A program made the translations under genes and the position numbers. From CAIXLI01 sp964587125 (GTDB taxonomy: Bacteria > Pseudomonadota > Alphaproteobacteria > UBA9219), in assembly GCA_964587125.1 (NCBI GenBank), contig CAZPKC010000024.1:1-22319 (forward strand): DNA of 22,319 nucleotides, read 5' to 3'. The notes under the pieces are model-generated. The model was not told where the DNA came from. It saw nothing but the letters and a program-made list of their open reading frames with translations, and did no database searches. Below are positions 1 to 7,743 of this stretch, one piece after another; positions within the stretch are counted from its first letter, which is position 1, and each line of letters opens with the position of its first letter.

Positions 1-462
1 CTTGGCGCGAGCCACTTCCTCTGCCGTGCCATGCGCCATCACAACAAAGCTGTCGGCTTTAACGTCCGCTTCGTATTGGATCACGCTGTCTTTGGGAATG
101 CCCATGCTGTAGATCGCCGCGCCGATTGCGCTAAATCCGCCAACCACAACAGCGTTTTCAACAGCCGCAATCAGTATGGTAGCAAGATACCCAAGCGCGA
201 CGACGGGGCCGAAAGGCGTGGTCAGAAACAGGCCGCCAAAAAACAGACCCCACAGACCGCCCCAGAACGCGCCTCGCGTACCCCAAAACTTGATTCGGTC
301 TCCGGCATTGTAAAAACCAACGACCTTTTCATCCGAATGGTATCCCTTGCCGACAACGCTGAGGTTCTTCATCTTGAATCCATCTTCGGTCAGCTTTTTA
401 ATAGCTGTCTCCGCAGCTTGATGGTCTGCAAAAACGGCGACGGCTGTGTCAGATATATACAT
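1..462 (-). CDS. DUF1269 / general-stress-17M-like membrane protein (partial)
   Basis: The frame is open from the ATG at 462 to the window edge (154 codons), so the C-terminus is missing. An AAAGGA ribosome site sits about 6 bases upstream. The N-terminus (MYISDTAVAVFADHQAAETA) fits the alpha/beta fold seen in general stress protein 17M and DUF1269 proteins. Next comes a Gly/aromatic-rich hydrophobic stretch (about residues 60-120) with glycine-zipper spacing, including WGTRGAFWGGLWGLFFGGLF, then a return to a soluble segment with DSVIQYEADVKADSFVVMAHG. The family is linked to envelope stress, but its biochemical function is unknown. The nearest FNR-type box is 226 bases upstream, with a small ORF in between, so co-transcription from that box is possible but not shown. 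Family assignment is fairly secure; function is not. Confidence 0.75.
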   Translation of the reverse strand, partial: MYISDTAVAVFADHQAAETAIKKLTEDGFKMKNLSVVGKGYHSDEKVVGFYNAGDRIKFWGTRGAFWGGLWGLFFGGLFLTTPFGPVVALGYLATILIAAVENAVVVGGFSAIGAAIYSMGIPKDSVIQYEADVKADSFVVMAHGTAEEVARAK

Positions 463-493
463 TTTGTTTTCCTTTAAGGTTTGAGTTCGGCAA

Positions 494-619
494 TTACTGT
501 CTATTGTTCGGGTAACGCAGCACATAAGAGGCAAGATGGTCGTCGCCGACTTTCACATGCCGGGTTATCATTTCTCCATTCGAAGTTTTAGTGCTCACCG
601 TGTAATGACTGAGATGCAT
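494..619 (-). CDS. small hypothetical protein (41 aa)
   Basis: The reading frame starts MHLSHYTVSTKTSNGEMITR and ends at TAA 496-494. It is soluble and polar, with a plausible beta-hairpin pattern (HYTVSTKT, MITRHVKVG), and I do not recognise a family. No good ribosome site precedes the ATG. An FNR-type box centred at 694.5 would put a transcript start near 653, just upstream, so the ORF would be the first gene of a minus-strand transcript running into the DUF1269 gene. The frame is open further upstream to a GTG, but that start lies before the predicted transcript start. Its reality rests on coding-like composition and promoter position only. Confidence 0.3.
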   Translation of the reverse strand: MHLSHYTVSTKTSNGEMITRHVKVGDDHLASYVLRYPNNRQ

Positions 620-687
620 CTTGACGAGCAGCACGGAAGCCCCAGCAATGGCACTCAATATCCGTAACACCCTTCAGGACAACTGAT

Positions 688-701
688 TTGACATTCATCA
701 A
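688..701. promoter_or_regulatory. FNR/FixK/DNR-type box A
   Basis: TTGACATTCATCAA matches the TTGAT-N4-ATCAA palindrome of CRP/FNR-family regulators, with one C in the left half. The extended 16-mer TTTGACATTCATCAAA is identical to those at 938-953 and 5691-5706. By the usual -41.5 placement it would drive a minus-strand transcript starting near 653. Confidence 0.75.
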
Positions 702-734
702 AAGGTTTATGTTTCTGTAATTCAGGGCGGCTTA

Positions 735-902
735 TTATTGGAGATGCGGTCGCAACGAGAGATCGTCGGACAACAAATAGATCGCGCTTGCCGCTAAAAA
801 CAAAAAAACGCTGATCCAGAACAGAGGCGAGTGGTGTATGTGCCTCCAATTACGTTGACCAACCACAAGTTTTGGTATGTTTTTCTGACCATTTTTATTC
901 AT
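735..902 (-). CDS. small single-pass membrane protein (55 aa)
   Basis: The protein begins MNKNGQKNIPKLVVGQRNWR, has one clear transmembrane helix (about residues 28-45, PLFWISVFLFLAASAIYLLS), and ends with a short polar tail (DDLSLRPHLQ). A positively charged N-terminus before the helix suggests an N-in orientation. AGGG directly abuts the ATG, which is unusually close for a ribosome site. The FNR-type box at 939-952 would place a minus-strand transcript start only a few bases before the ATG, so a near-leaderless message is possible. Other frames here are less protein-like. I recall similar anonymous membrane peptides in Alphaproteobacteria but no named family. Function unknown. Confidence 0.55.
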   Translation of the reverse strand: MNKNGQKNIPKLVVGQRNWRHIHHSPLFWISVFLFLAASAIYLLSDDLSLRPHLQ

Positions 903-938
903 CCCTAACGAGACTTACTCTTATTAAACAATGCCCAT

Positions 939-952
939 TTGACATTCATCAA
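939..952. promoter_or_regulatory. FNR/FixK/DNR-type box B with exporter promoter
   Basis: TTGACATTCATCAA, with flanks extending the palindrome to ATTTGACATTCATCAAAT. The centre is at 945.5. A -10-like TAGTAT (971-976), overlapping TATTTA (974-979), lies where a class II activator promoter would have it, giving a plus-strand start near 983-987 and a leader of about 60 bases before the permease ATG at 1044. The same palindrome could also serve the divergent membrane peptide that starts at 902. Confidence 0.8.
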
Positions 953-1043
953 ATCAGAGATGTAAGGGTTTAGTATTTACTGTTGCATCGACGTTGTTGT
1001 CTTTCTCAATTTTGGGCGGAGTCTCGTCATGTAGGAGGCCTTG

Positions 1044-2399
1044 ATGAACTCTGATAGCGATGATCCATCTCTAACTCCTCCTTCACCATCCACACCGGAG
1101 CCGGCGAAGAAAGATGAAGGGAAGCCCACGCCCATTCCTGCCGAGACAACAAATCAGAAGGCATCGTTGAGTGATCTAGTCCCGCCGGGAACTCAACTAC
1201 CTCCTGCCGCATCAGAGTCGGTCCACAAGACAATAGGTAAGGCACCTTCCGGTCTTTGGGCATCGTCCGGCATTCTGAAGATCGCCTATAAGCTGTTGGT
1301 CAATGACCGGGCAAAGTTTTCGGCGCTTCTAGTTGGGATTACCTTCTCCGTTTTCCTAATGATTGAGATGACGTCTCTTTTCTCAGGAATACTGGCGCGG
1401 GCTTCTGCCACTGTCATAAATATTGGGGCGTCGGTTTGGGTCATGGATCCAGCGATCCAAACGGTTGCGAATACGATTCCGCTACCTGATTATGTATTGG
1501 ATGAGGTGCGCAGCATACCTGGTGTGAAATATGCTGTGCCCCTCTATTCCGGCGGCGCGCTTCTAAAATTAACTGACGGCACTTACCAATCGGTCAATGT
1601 TATTGGCCTCGACGACACCAGTCTGTTTGGGAGGCCGGAACTTACTTCTGGTAACATTCAAGATATCTTTGCTGAAAACGCTTTCATTGCGATTAAGGAT
1701 TCTGAGTTCTACAAACTTAAAAATCCTAAAATCGGCGATACATTCGAACTCAATGAACATCGCGGCGTCATTCGCGGGATTGGCCATGTCGCGTCGAGTG
1801 GTTTGTTTGGGGTGCCGACACTCTATACGACCTACAACCGCGCCTTGCAGTATATCCCTAATTCCCGTTTTACGATTTCCTACCTTTTGGTCGAGCCAAA
1901 AACTCCGGAGGATGTCGCCCTCATCAAGCAGCAGGTCAAGGCGGCGGGATATCTGGCGCTTACAAAAGATGATTTTATCCAAAAGATTTCGAGTTTCTAT
2001 ACCTACCAGACCGGCATAGGCACCAATATGCTGATGATGACAATCATCAGCTTTATCATCGGCATGTCCATATCTGGGCAAACATTTTACACCTTTATTC
2101 TGGAAAATATTGAAAAGTTTGGCGCGCTTAAAGCCATCGGCGCCAAGGGCAGCGAACTTGTTTCGATGATCCTGTTTCTGGCGTTTTTTGTCGCCCTAAC
2201 AGGCTATGGCTTCGGTGTTGGCCTTTGCTCACTCATGATATGGCTAGCGCGCCTTTATCTGCCCGACTACGCAGCAATGATCACTTATCTCAATCTTGGC
2301 CTTGCCTTTGTCATGGTGGTTATCATCGCGGCAATCTCCGGCTACATCGGTGTACGGAAGGTTCTGAAGATCGAACCCTTCGACATCTTCCGAGGTTAG
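1044..2399 (+). CDS. ABC exporter permease, FtsX/DevC/MacB-like
   Basis: This is the inner-membrane subunit of a tripartite ABC exporter. ATG 1044 is preferred over the in-frame TTG at 1041 because AGGAGG (1033-1038) then has 5-base spacing. A Pro/Thr/Lys-rich cytoplasmic extension of about 75 residues comes first, followed by TM1 (about 93-116), a large periplasmic domain (about 118-328), and further hydrophobic segments at about 329-353, 371-401 and 412-433. FGALKAIGAKGSEL after TM2 is the typical FtsX coupling motif. The protein is 451 aa, longer than usual for the family because of the N-terminal extension. It starts a four-gene operon; the ATPase follows after 2 bases. The substrate cannot be deduced; MacB-type pumps export peptides, macrolides or lipids, and DevC-type pumps glycolipids. 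Confidence 0.88.
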   Translation: MNSDSDDPSLTPPSPSTPEPAKKDEGKPTPIPAETTNQKASLSDLVPPGTQLPPAASESVHKTIGKAPSGLWASSGILKIAYKLLVNDRAKFSALLVGITFSVFLMIEMTSLFSGILARASATVINIGASVWVMDPAIQTVANTIPLPDYVLDEVRSIPGVKYAVPLYSGGALLKLTDGTYQSVNVIGLDDTSLFGRPELTSGNIQDIFAENAFIAIKDSEFYKLKNPKIGDTFELNEHRGVIRGIGHVASSGLFGVPTLYTTYNRALQYIPNSRFTISYLLVEPKTPEDVALIKQQVKAAGYLALTKDDFIQKISSFYTYQTGIGTNMLMMTIISFIIGMSISGQTFYTFILENIEKFGALKAIGAKGSELVSMILFLAFFVALTGYGFGVGLCSLMIWLARLYLPDYAAMITYLNLGLAFVMVVIIAAISGYIGVRKVLKIEPFDIFRG

Positions 2400-2401
2400 T
2401 C

Positions 2402-3112
2402 ATGTCTGAAATTGCCATTCAAGTTACGGGTGTCAGCAAATCTTTCGGCCAAGGCGAGGCGCTCACCAAGGCTGTTCAGGATGTTACATTTAACGCCAAT
2501 TTCGGTGAGATTCTCTATGTCGTCGGCCCTTCCGGTAGTGGTAAGACAACTATGTTGAGTATGATCTCCGGCATTCTGAAGCCGGATGCAGGTTCCGTGA
2601 AGATCGAAAATATCGATATATGGAGCCTATCGACCGACGATCTTGCCGACTTTCGTCTGCACAAAATCGGTTTCGTGTTTCAGGACTATCATCTGTTTCC
2701 GCGCCTGACGACCGCCGAGAATGTTGCCATCCCTCTCATTCTGCAGAAACGCAACTGGGACGAGTCAATCCAGGAAGCGGTAACAAATTTAGAAATCGTT
2801 GGCTTAAAGGGGCGTGCGGAATTGCCGCCGGTCAAGCTCAGCGGTGGTGAGCAGCAAAGGGTCGCTATTGCACGCGCCATCATCAGCCGTCCGGACATCC
2901 TTATTCTCGATGAACCAACAGCCTCGCTCGACGGCGACACTGGCCGGAATATCGTCGGTTTCGTGAGGAAAAACATCCTCACCGACAGACGGTGTATCAT
3001 AATTATCACCCATGACAGCCGCATCTATGAGTTTGCCGACCGCATCATGCGCATGGAAGACGGCAAACTTAAGGATATCGACATCAAGAAGGAGAGTTTG
3101 AATGCGCAATAA
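2402..3112 (+). CDS. ABC exporter ATPase, MacB/DevA/LolD-like
   Basis: This 236-residue nucleotide-binding subunit energises the permease encoded just upstream. All motifs are intact: Walker A GPSGSGKT (42-49), Q-loop Q94 (FVFQDYHLF), signature LSGGEQQR (146-153), Walker B ILILDEP (166-172), D-loop SLD (175-177) and H-loop H204 (ITHD). The start is the ATG 2 bases after the permease stop, with a GAGG ribosome site inside the permease's end. A longer upstream frame is just overlap with the permease gene. The 3' end overlaps the adaptor gene by 11 bases, implying translational coupling. Subfamily assignment (MacB/DevA/LolD clade) is by motif style and operon partner. Confidence 0.92.
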   Translation: MSEIAIQVTGVSKSFGQGEALTKAVQDVTFNANFGEILYVVGPSGSGKTTMLSMISGILKPDAGSVKIENIDIWSLSTDDLADFRLHKIGFVFQDYHLFPRLTTAENVAIPLILQKRNWDESIQEAVTNLEIVGLKGRAELPPVKLSGGEQQRVAIARAIISRPDILILDEPTASLDGDTGRNIVGFVRKNILTDRRCIIIITHDSRIYEFADRIMRMEDGKLKDIDIKKESLNAQ

Positions 3113-4187
3113 GATCATTTTTATCGTGTCGGCCATCGGCCTAATACTGGCAATCGTCAGCGCCTACATCTTTAGTGAGCAGCCGAAGGCGCTGCCGCCC
3201 ACCTTTAATCCTGCAGCCAATCCCTACACCAAAGGAATTTACGCTGAAGGCATTGTCGAAAGTATCCTGGCGCAAGGTGAAAACATCAATATCTATCCCG
3301 AAGTTTCTGGGCCGATCACGGAAGTTCTTGTTGTCGAAGGAGGCAAGGTTAAAAAAGGCGATCCGCTCTTGACGATTGATGACTCGGTGCAAAAGGCGAC
3401 GGTCGAACAGCAACAAGCCCAAGCCGAAGCAGCTTTGGCGTTATTAAATGAGTTGAAAGCGCAGCCGCGACCGGAAAATCTCGATGTAGCAACAGCGCAG
3501 GTCGAGAATGCCAAGGCAACTCTTAAAAACGCGGAAGATCAACTCGCCAAGCAAGAAAAGTCCTTCAAGCTTGACCCAAAATCCGTCAGCCATGATGTGC
3601 TCGATAACGCACGTAATGCCGAGAAAATCGCCGCTACAAATTTACAGGTGGTTCAGAAGCAATACGACCTGATCAAAGCAGGCGCGTGGAGTTACGACAT
3701 CGAAAACCAGCAAAAGCAATATGATGCTTTGCTAAAAGCTGCGGCATCTTCTGCGGCATTGCTCGCTAAATATACGATCAAAGCTCCTGCGGATGGGATT
3801 GTCCTTACGCTTCAAGCCGCTGTCGGCAGTTATGTCTCGCCGCAAGGCGCTTATGATTCCTACACGCAAGGGATGAACCCACTGATCGTCATGGGCACAC
3901 CGGACGGCCAGTTGCAAGTCCGAGCTTATATCGACGAAATTTTAATTCACAGCATCGCTGATCCGGCAAAGATGGATGCGCAGATGTTCATCCGTGGCAC
4001 CGATACGCATATGCCGCTAACTTTCGAGCGCATCCAACCCTATGTCTCACCAAAGATCGAACTTTCCGATCAGCGGCAGGAACGGGTTGACGTCCGCGTT
4101 TTGCCGGTGATTTTTCGTTTTGACAAACCAAAAGATATGAATCTTTATCCTGGTCAGCTGGTGGATGTTTATGTTGGCGAGAAATAA
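3102..4187 (+). CDS. HlyD/MacA/DevB-like periplasmic adaptor protein
   Basis: This membrane fusion protein links the ABC pump to the outer-membrane channel. One N-terminal transmembrane anchor (about 5-24) is followed by the first lipoyl half (YPEVSGPITEVLVVEGGKV, 65-83), a long alpha-helical hairpin rich in Ala/Gln/Glu/Lys (about 95-222), and the second lipoyl half (TIKAPADGIVLTLQAAVG, 225-242). A beta-barrel region follows, ending YPGQLVDVYVG. Its 361-residue length is normal for the family. ATG 3102 lies inside the ATPase gene and follows an AGGAG ribosome site. The outer-membrane gene follows after 1 base, so the four genes form a tight operon. Confidence 0.9.
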   Translation: MRNKIIFIVSAIGLILAIVSAYIFSEQPKALPPTFNPAANPYTKGIYAEGIVESILAQGENINIYPEVSGPITEVLVVEGGKVKKGDPLLTIDDSVQKATVEQQQAQAEAALALLNELKAQPRPENLDVATAQVENAKATLKNAEDQLAKQEKSFKLDPKSVSHDVLDNARNAEKIAATNLQVVQKQYDLIKAGAWSYDIENQQKQYDALLKAAASSAALLAKYTIKAPADGIVLTLQAAVGSYVSPQGAYDSYTQGMNPLIVMGTPDGQLQVRAYIDEILIHSIADPAKMDAQMFIRGTDTHMPLTFERIQPYVSPKIELSDQRQERVDVRVLPVIFRFDKPKDMNLYPGQLVDVYVGEK

Positions 4188-4188
4188 C

Positions 4189-5679
4189 ATGGGACGGTCG
4201 TCTCGCTTGCTCACAAAGTTCGCTGCACTTTACGGTACAGCGCTTTTGTGTGCTCTGTCGGCGTGCGCCGTCGGGCCTGATTTTGTTTCTCCCAACGCGC
4301 CGCCGGTTACGCATTACACACATGGCACTGATCCAACAAAGACCGTCGAGGCCGAAGGCACTACGCAGAGATTTACTCCTGGCGCAGAAGTCGATTCTGC
4401 CTGGTGGCATCTTTTCAAATCACCGAAGCTTGACGCGATATTGGAAGAAGCCAAAGCCAACAATCCAGGACTCGAGGCAGCGGGGGCAAATCTTCGTCAA
4501 AGCCAGGATAATTTGCGCAGCGGCTATGGCATTTTCTTCCCCGACATCAACGGCGATGCCGGAGCTTCGCGGCAGCGATCCTCACCCGCTGCATTGGGGC
4601 AGAAATCATCCGGCAGCATCTTCAATCTATTTACACTTTCAGCGACCGTCAGCTATGCCATCGATATCTGGGGCGGCGAGCGGCGCATGATAGAAAATCT
4701 TGGTGCCGAAGTTGATATGGCGCGCGCGACGGAACAGGCGACGTATTTAACGCTCTCAGCCAACATCGCCAACACGGTGATCGCCAAGGCCGCTTATCAC
4801 GATGAAATCGAAGCGACAAAACAACTCATCGTCATGCAAAAAGAGCAAGTTAAATTGGCGGGGCTTCAAGAGAAAGCAGGCACCGTTCCCTATTCGAATG
4901 TTTTGAGCCTCCGCAGCCTGCTTGCGTCTTACGAGGCGACGTTACCGCCGCTTGAGCAAAAACTCGCGCAGACCGACGATTTGCTCGCGACTCTTGCCGG
5001 GCACACTCCCGCCGAAGAAACCCAACCGGAAGTGAGTTTGACCGATTTCACTTTGCCCAATGATCTGCCGATCAGCGTACCATCCGATCTGGTGCGACAA
5101 CGTCCTGATATTCTGGTCGCCGAGGCAACGGCTCATGCCGCAAGCGCCAATGTCGGCGTAGCGACAGCCGCGATGCTGCCAAGCATCACGTTGAATGGCG
5201 GTTATGGTACTAACAGCAATGCAACAAACAATTTATTTGCTGCCGCCGGGAATTTCTGGAGCTTCGGTGCGGGGCTGACGACCCCGATCTTTGATGGCGG
5301 AACGCTGTGGTTCAAACGAGAGGCCGCTACGGAAACTTTCCAGCAGGCGATGGCGCTTTATCGCCAGACCGTCCTCGGTGCTTTCGCTCAAGTCGCTGAC
5401 ACGCTTCATGCGCTCGATCATGATGCGGCGACGTTGCAGGCGGAAGATGAAGCACTATCGACTGCCGAACAAACCTTGCATCTCGTGCAGGCTAATTACA
5501 AAGCCGGTCTTAATACCTATCTCGACGTGCTGAACGCCGATGTGCAAGCCCATCAAGCCAAGATTGCTAAGCTTCAGACTATTGCCGCACGTTATCAAGA
5601 TACTGTTGCTCTATTTGCCGCTCTCGGTGGCGGTTGGTGGAATGCAAAAAATGAACATTTTGAAGCAGACAAAAAATAA
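4189..5679 (+). CDS. NodT/TolC-family outer-membrane efflux lipoprotein
   Basis: This is the outer-membrane channel of the exporter. With the ATG at 4189 the protein has a lipoprotein signal (MGRSSRLLTK, then a hydrophobic core) and lipobox LSAC with Cys26. Next comes the family hallmark VGPDFVSPNAP, then WWHLFKSPKLDAILEEA, and two repeated helical/strand blocks containing RPDILVAEATAHAASANVGVATAA, ending with a long helical repeat (LVQANYKAGLNTYLDVLNAD). An in-frame ATG at 4165 inside the adaptor gene is also possible, with GGTGGA upstream. I prefer 4189 because it gives a normal signal peptide and sits 1 base after the adaptor stop. The long in-frame overlap elsewhere is not informative. 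Confidence 0.9.
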   Translation: MGRSSRLLTKFAALYGTALLCALSACAVGPDFVSPNAPPVTHYTHGTDPTKTVEAEGTTQRFTPGAEVDSAWWHLFKSPKLDAILEEAKANNPGLEAAGANLRQSQDNLRSGYGIFFPDINGDAGASRQRSSPAALGQKSSGSIFNLFTLSATVSYAIDIWGGERRMIENLGAEVDMARATEQATYLTLSANIANTVIAKAAYHDEIEATKQLIVMQKEQVKLAGLQEKAGTVPYSNVLSLRSLLASYEATLPPLEQKLAQTDDLLATLAGHTPAEETQPEVSLTDFTLPNDLPISVPSDLVRQRPDILVAEATAHAASANVGVATAAMLPSITLNGGYGTNSNATNNLFAAAGNFWSFGAGLTTPIFDGGTLWFKREAATETFQQAMALYRQTVLGAFAQVADTLHALDHDAATLQAEDEALSTAEQTLHLVQANYKAGLNTYLDVLNADVQAHQAKIAKLQTIAARYQDTVALFAALGGGWWNAKNEHFEADKK

Positions 5680-5691
5680 GATGAAAATGAT

Positions 5692-5705
5692 TTGATGAAT
5701 GTCAA
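5692..5705. promoter_or_regulatory. FNR/FixK/DNR-type box C (apparently orphaned)
   Basis: TTGATGAATGTCAA is the exact reverse complement of boxes A and B; the extended palindrome is GATTTGATGAATGTCAAATC (5689-5708). It lies 12 bases after the efflux gene stop and points a plausible plus-strand start to about 5740, where only a transposase remnant follows. The intact gene it once served may have been lost. Confidence 0.7.
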
Positions 5706-6180
5706 ATCAGACTTATGGGGTCGGGGTATCGCTAAATGTGGCATTCGTAATGGGAGATGGTACTGGATGGGACTATCAACGCTCTATCGATCGATGACTA
5801 CAGAGGCGGATGTAGTTGGCTGCCTGGCGGCGCGGGTTCATTCGGAGATGAACTGCAACGCAGTTTATTCGATCAACCTGAACACTCACAACAAGGCCTC
5901 TCTTTATGAAGCTTTTCCGCCTGAAGAAGCTTTCCGGTTGGCCGAGCGCTTCGAATGGCATTATACGCCCAAGCACGCCAGTTGGCTCGATATGGCGGAA
6001 TCCGAATTGTCCGTTCTCTCCCGCCAATGCCTTTCGCGCCGCATCCCAGATAAAGAAACGCTCAGCTCCGAAATCGCCGCATGGACAGCCTACCGTAATC
6101 AGCATAACGTCAGTGCCGACTGGCAGTTCACAGACGCCCACGCCCGTATTAAACTCAAGCGCCTCTACCCTACAATTTAG
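5692..6180 (+). pseudogene. IS630-family transposase remnant (C-terminal part)
   Basis: From about 5866 onward the frame is clearly the C-terminal part of an IS630-type DDE transposase: INLNTHNKASLYEAF, RLAERFEWHYTPKHASWLDMAE (block around the last acidic residue), LSRRIPDKETL, and ADWQFT...ARIKLKRLYP. A full-length enzyme is around 340 residues; only about 105 recognisable residues remain. The second catalytic Asp, normally in a DNLNTH motif, is Ile here (INLNTH), and the N-terminal helix-turn-helix and first Asp are absent. The upstream part of the frame (5692-5862) has no recognised similarity and overlaps an FNR-type box. This is a dead fragment and a sign of past IS activity within the island. 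Confidence 0.8.
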
Positions 6181-6268
6181 TTAAGATGCACCACTAGCCT
6201 TTAATCGTCTTCTCGTTTTAGGAGATGCTGCGAGTAACAAACCGTAGCTTTCTTTGCCTCTGTGATGG

Positions 6269-6538
6269 CTATTTCCGTTCACACCTTTTCAAAAGTGCTT
6301 TGAGCCTGATAAGGCCGTCGTGATCGGCATCGAGTTCGGCAAAATTTCTGTCAGCCTGCGCAAGAAAATCTTCGAGCGTAACCTTGAAATTGTTATGAAC
6401 ATCAGCTGCCATAACGGGATCTGGTTGAATGGAAGAAACAGACGAAGCGTTGGATTGGTTGTCGCTGGTGGAGCCGCGTCGTCCGTGGTGACGACCGCCA
6501 ACGCCACATTGCAAGACTTGTTGGCCGCGCTGCAGCAA
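6269..6538 (-). pseudogene. EF-hand-like protein fragment
   Basis: The C-terminal half of this frame contains FLAQADRNFAELDADHDGLI, an EF-hand-like helix plus Ca-loop pattern (D-x-D-x-D-G-x-I), then RLKALLKRCERK and a stop. A shorter start at the internal ATG 6412-6410 would give 47 residues, but no ribosome site precedes it. The upstream part (GVGGRHHGRRGSTSDNQSN) is low-complexity, with no signal peptide, which an intact secreted EF-hand protein would usually have. I read it as a truncated remnant beside the transposase fragment. An intact very small calcium-binding protein remains possible. The opposite strand is also open here (6320-6553) but is less convincing. Confidence 0.35.
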
Positions 6539-6565
6539 GCCAGCGCTGTATAATTTCCGGACAGT

Positions 6566-6600
6566 CGGAACGCAGGGAGGAGCCTTGCGTTCCGGCTTTT
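6566..6600 (+). terminator. hairpin terminator
   Basis: CGGAACGCA (6566-6574) pairs with TGCGTTCCG (6586-6594) across an 11-base loop, followed by GCTTTTAT. The T-tract is short, so strength is uncertain. It closes off whatever reads rightwards from the remnant region and isolates the formyltransferase gene. Confidence 0.55.
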
Positions 6601-6695
6601 ATCCTTTCTCATAAAATTGTTCGGAGTGTTTTTGAACATCGGGCGTGTGTATCTGTGGCCGTCAGGCTGATTTTTCGCTAACTCACAAAGAGCCG

Positions 6696-7565
6696 ATGCG
6701 TTTTGCAATTGCCACAGTGGATGGGTACCTTGGCGTTTTCACGGCCTTTGTTCATGCGGGCTGGACGCCCGTAAAACTCTTTACCGTTCCTATCAGAAAC
6801 GAATTTGGCAACCAGCAGGCCGTCATAGCGTTTGCAGAACAGAACAAAGCCGCGATCCAGCTGTCACGCATGAATGAGCATGACCTTCAAAGGTTGCGTG
6901 ACGATGGTTGCGAAATCCTGATCGTTGCCAGCTACGATTGGAAGATTCCAGACTGGCAGCCTTATCTGAAATACGCGATCAATTTTCATTCCTCCCCTTT
7001 GCCGGAAGGGCGCGGCCCATATCCTTCGCATCGCGCCATTTTGGAAAATCGGGATCATTGGGCTGTTGCCTGTCATAAGATCACGTCCGATCTCGACTCC
7101 GGCTCCATTCTCGCAATCGAGAACTTTCCGCTTCGTTCGGACGAATGCCATGAAAGCCTCAGCCTCAAGATCCAAATGGCGGGCAGAAAACTTGCCGTGC
7201 GGGTCGCGGGGCAATTCACGCAGCTATGGGAGAATGCCGTTCCCCAAGAAGCAGGAAGCTATTGGCAAAAGACGAAGATGGCTGAGCGCATTATCGACTT
7301 AAATCAGCCCGTGGAAGCCGTCAGGCGCCATGTCCGCCCGTTCGGAGCAACAGGCAGTTTTGTTTTACTTGGCGGAGCCTGGCTCTTGGTGAAACGCGCA
7401 GTGGGGTGGACGGAGCCGCATGACATCATTCCGGGGACGGTGGTTCATGTTTACAACCGATGTATTGTATCAGCGGTGCCGGATGGCTACATAGGTTTTC
7501 TGGAAATTGAAATGGCCTCACCCCAAATCTTGGCCGAGGCGTTGGGAGACCACCCCACCCATTGA
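6696..7565 (+). CDS. formyltransferase-fold protein (Fmt-like)
   Basis: The 289-residue protein has the methionyl-tRNA formyltransferase N-domain signature. INFHSSPLP supplies catalytic-type Asn96 and His98, EGRGPYPSHRAIL follows, and SDLDSGSIL supplies the catalytic-type Asp134, so the N-H-D triad that uses 10-formyl-tetrahydrofolate is intact. The C-terminal part (about 205-280, IIDLNQPVEAVRRHVRPF, then a beta-rich segment) resembles the C-domain of Fmt/ArnA/HypX-type enzymes. The start is set at ATG 6696 (MRFAIATVDG) because the fold begins there and AAGAG precedes it; the extra 17 upstream codons look unrelated. It is divergent from housekeeping Fmt and lacks a def neighbour, so a sugar or other amine N-formyltransferase role is more likely than initiator-tRNA formylation. 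The substrate is unknown. Confidence 0.75.
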   Translation: MRFAIATVDGYLGVFTAFVHAGWTPVKLFTVPIRNEFGNQQAVIAFAEQNKAAIQLSRMNEHDLQRLRDDGCEILIVASYDWKIPDWQPYLKYAINFHSSPLPEGRGPYPSHRAILENRDHWAVACHKITSDLDSGSILAIENFPLRSDECHESLSLKIQMAGRKLAVRVAGQFTQLWENAVPQEAGSYWQKTKMAERIIDLNQPVEAVRRHVRPFGATGSFVLLGGAWLLVKRAVGWTEPHDIIPGTVVHVYNRCIVSAVPDGYIGFLEIEMASPQILAEALGDHPTH

Positions 7566-7681
7566 TAGTGAATTTGCGTTCTGACTTTTATCACGCTAAC
7601 GACGACCTGCGCATCGACGAACCGATCGAAGCCATGCTCCCCGTCGGTGCGTGATTATTTCCGGCTTCGTCCCCCGTGAAC

Positions 7682-7695
7682 CTGACATAAATCAA
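7682..7695. promoter_or_regulatory. weak FNR-type box candidate
   Basis: CTGACATAAATCAA differs from the island consensus TTGAC-N4-ATCAA only at its first base. Centred 56 bases before the ATG at 7744, it would start a transcript almost at the ribosome site, so the geometry is marginal. Confidence 0.3.
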
Positions 7696-7743
7696 AACGA
7701 CCTGACAGGAAAGGTGATCCTATGCGAGAAGAGGACATGGCCC

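Noticed and set aside
655..849. 64-residue minus-strand frame
   Set aside because: It starts only 53 codons after, and on the same strand as, the better membrane-peptide frame (735-902) and runs through FNR box A. Its composition is not protein-like.
6320..6553. 77-residue plus-strand frame ending just before the terminator
   Set aside because: The end (TLQDLLAALQQASAV) looks protein-like and the terminator follows, but there is no ribosome site, and the minus strand carries a clear EF-hand-like loop over the same bases. Kept as an open alternative, not a feature.
7568..7654. 28-codon GTG frame (VNLRSDFYHANDDLRIDEPI...)
   Set aside because: It reads like a protein fragment, but there is no ribosome site, it is too short, and I cannot place it in a family.
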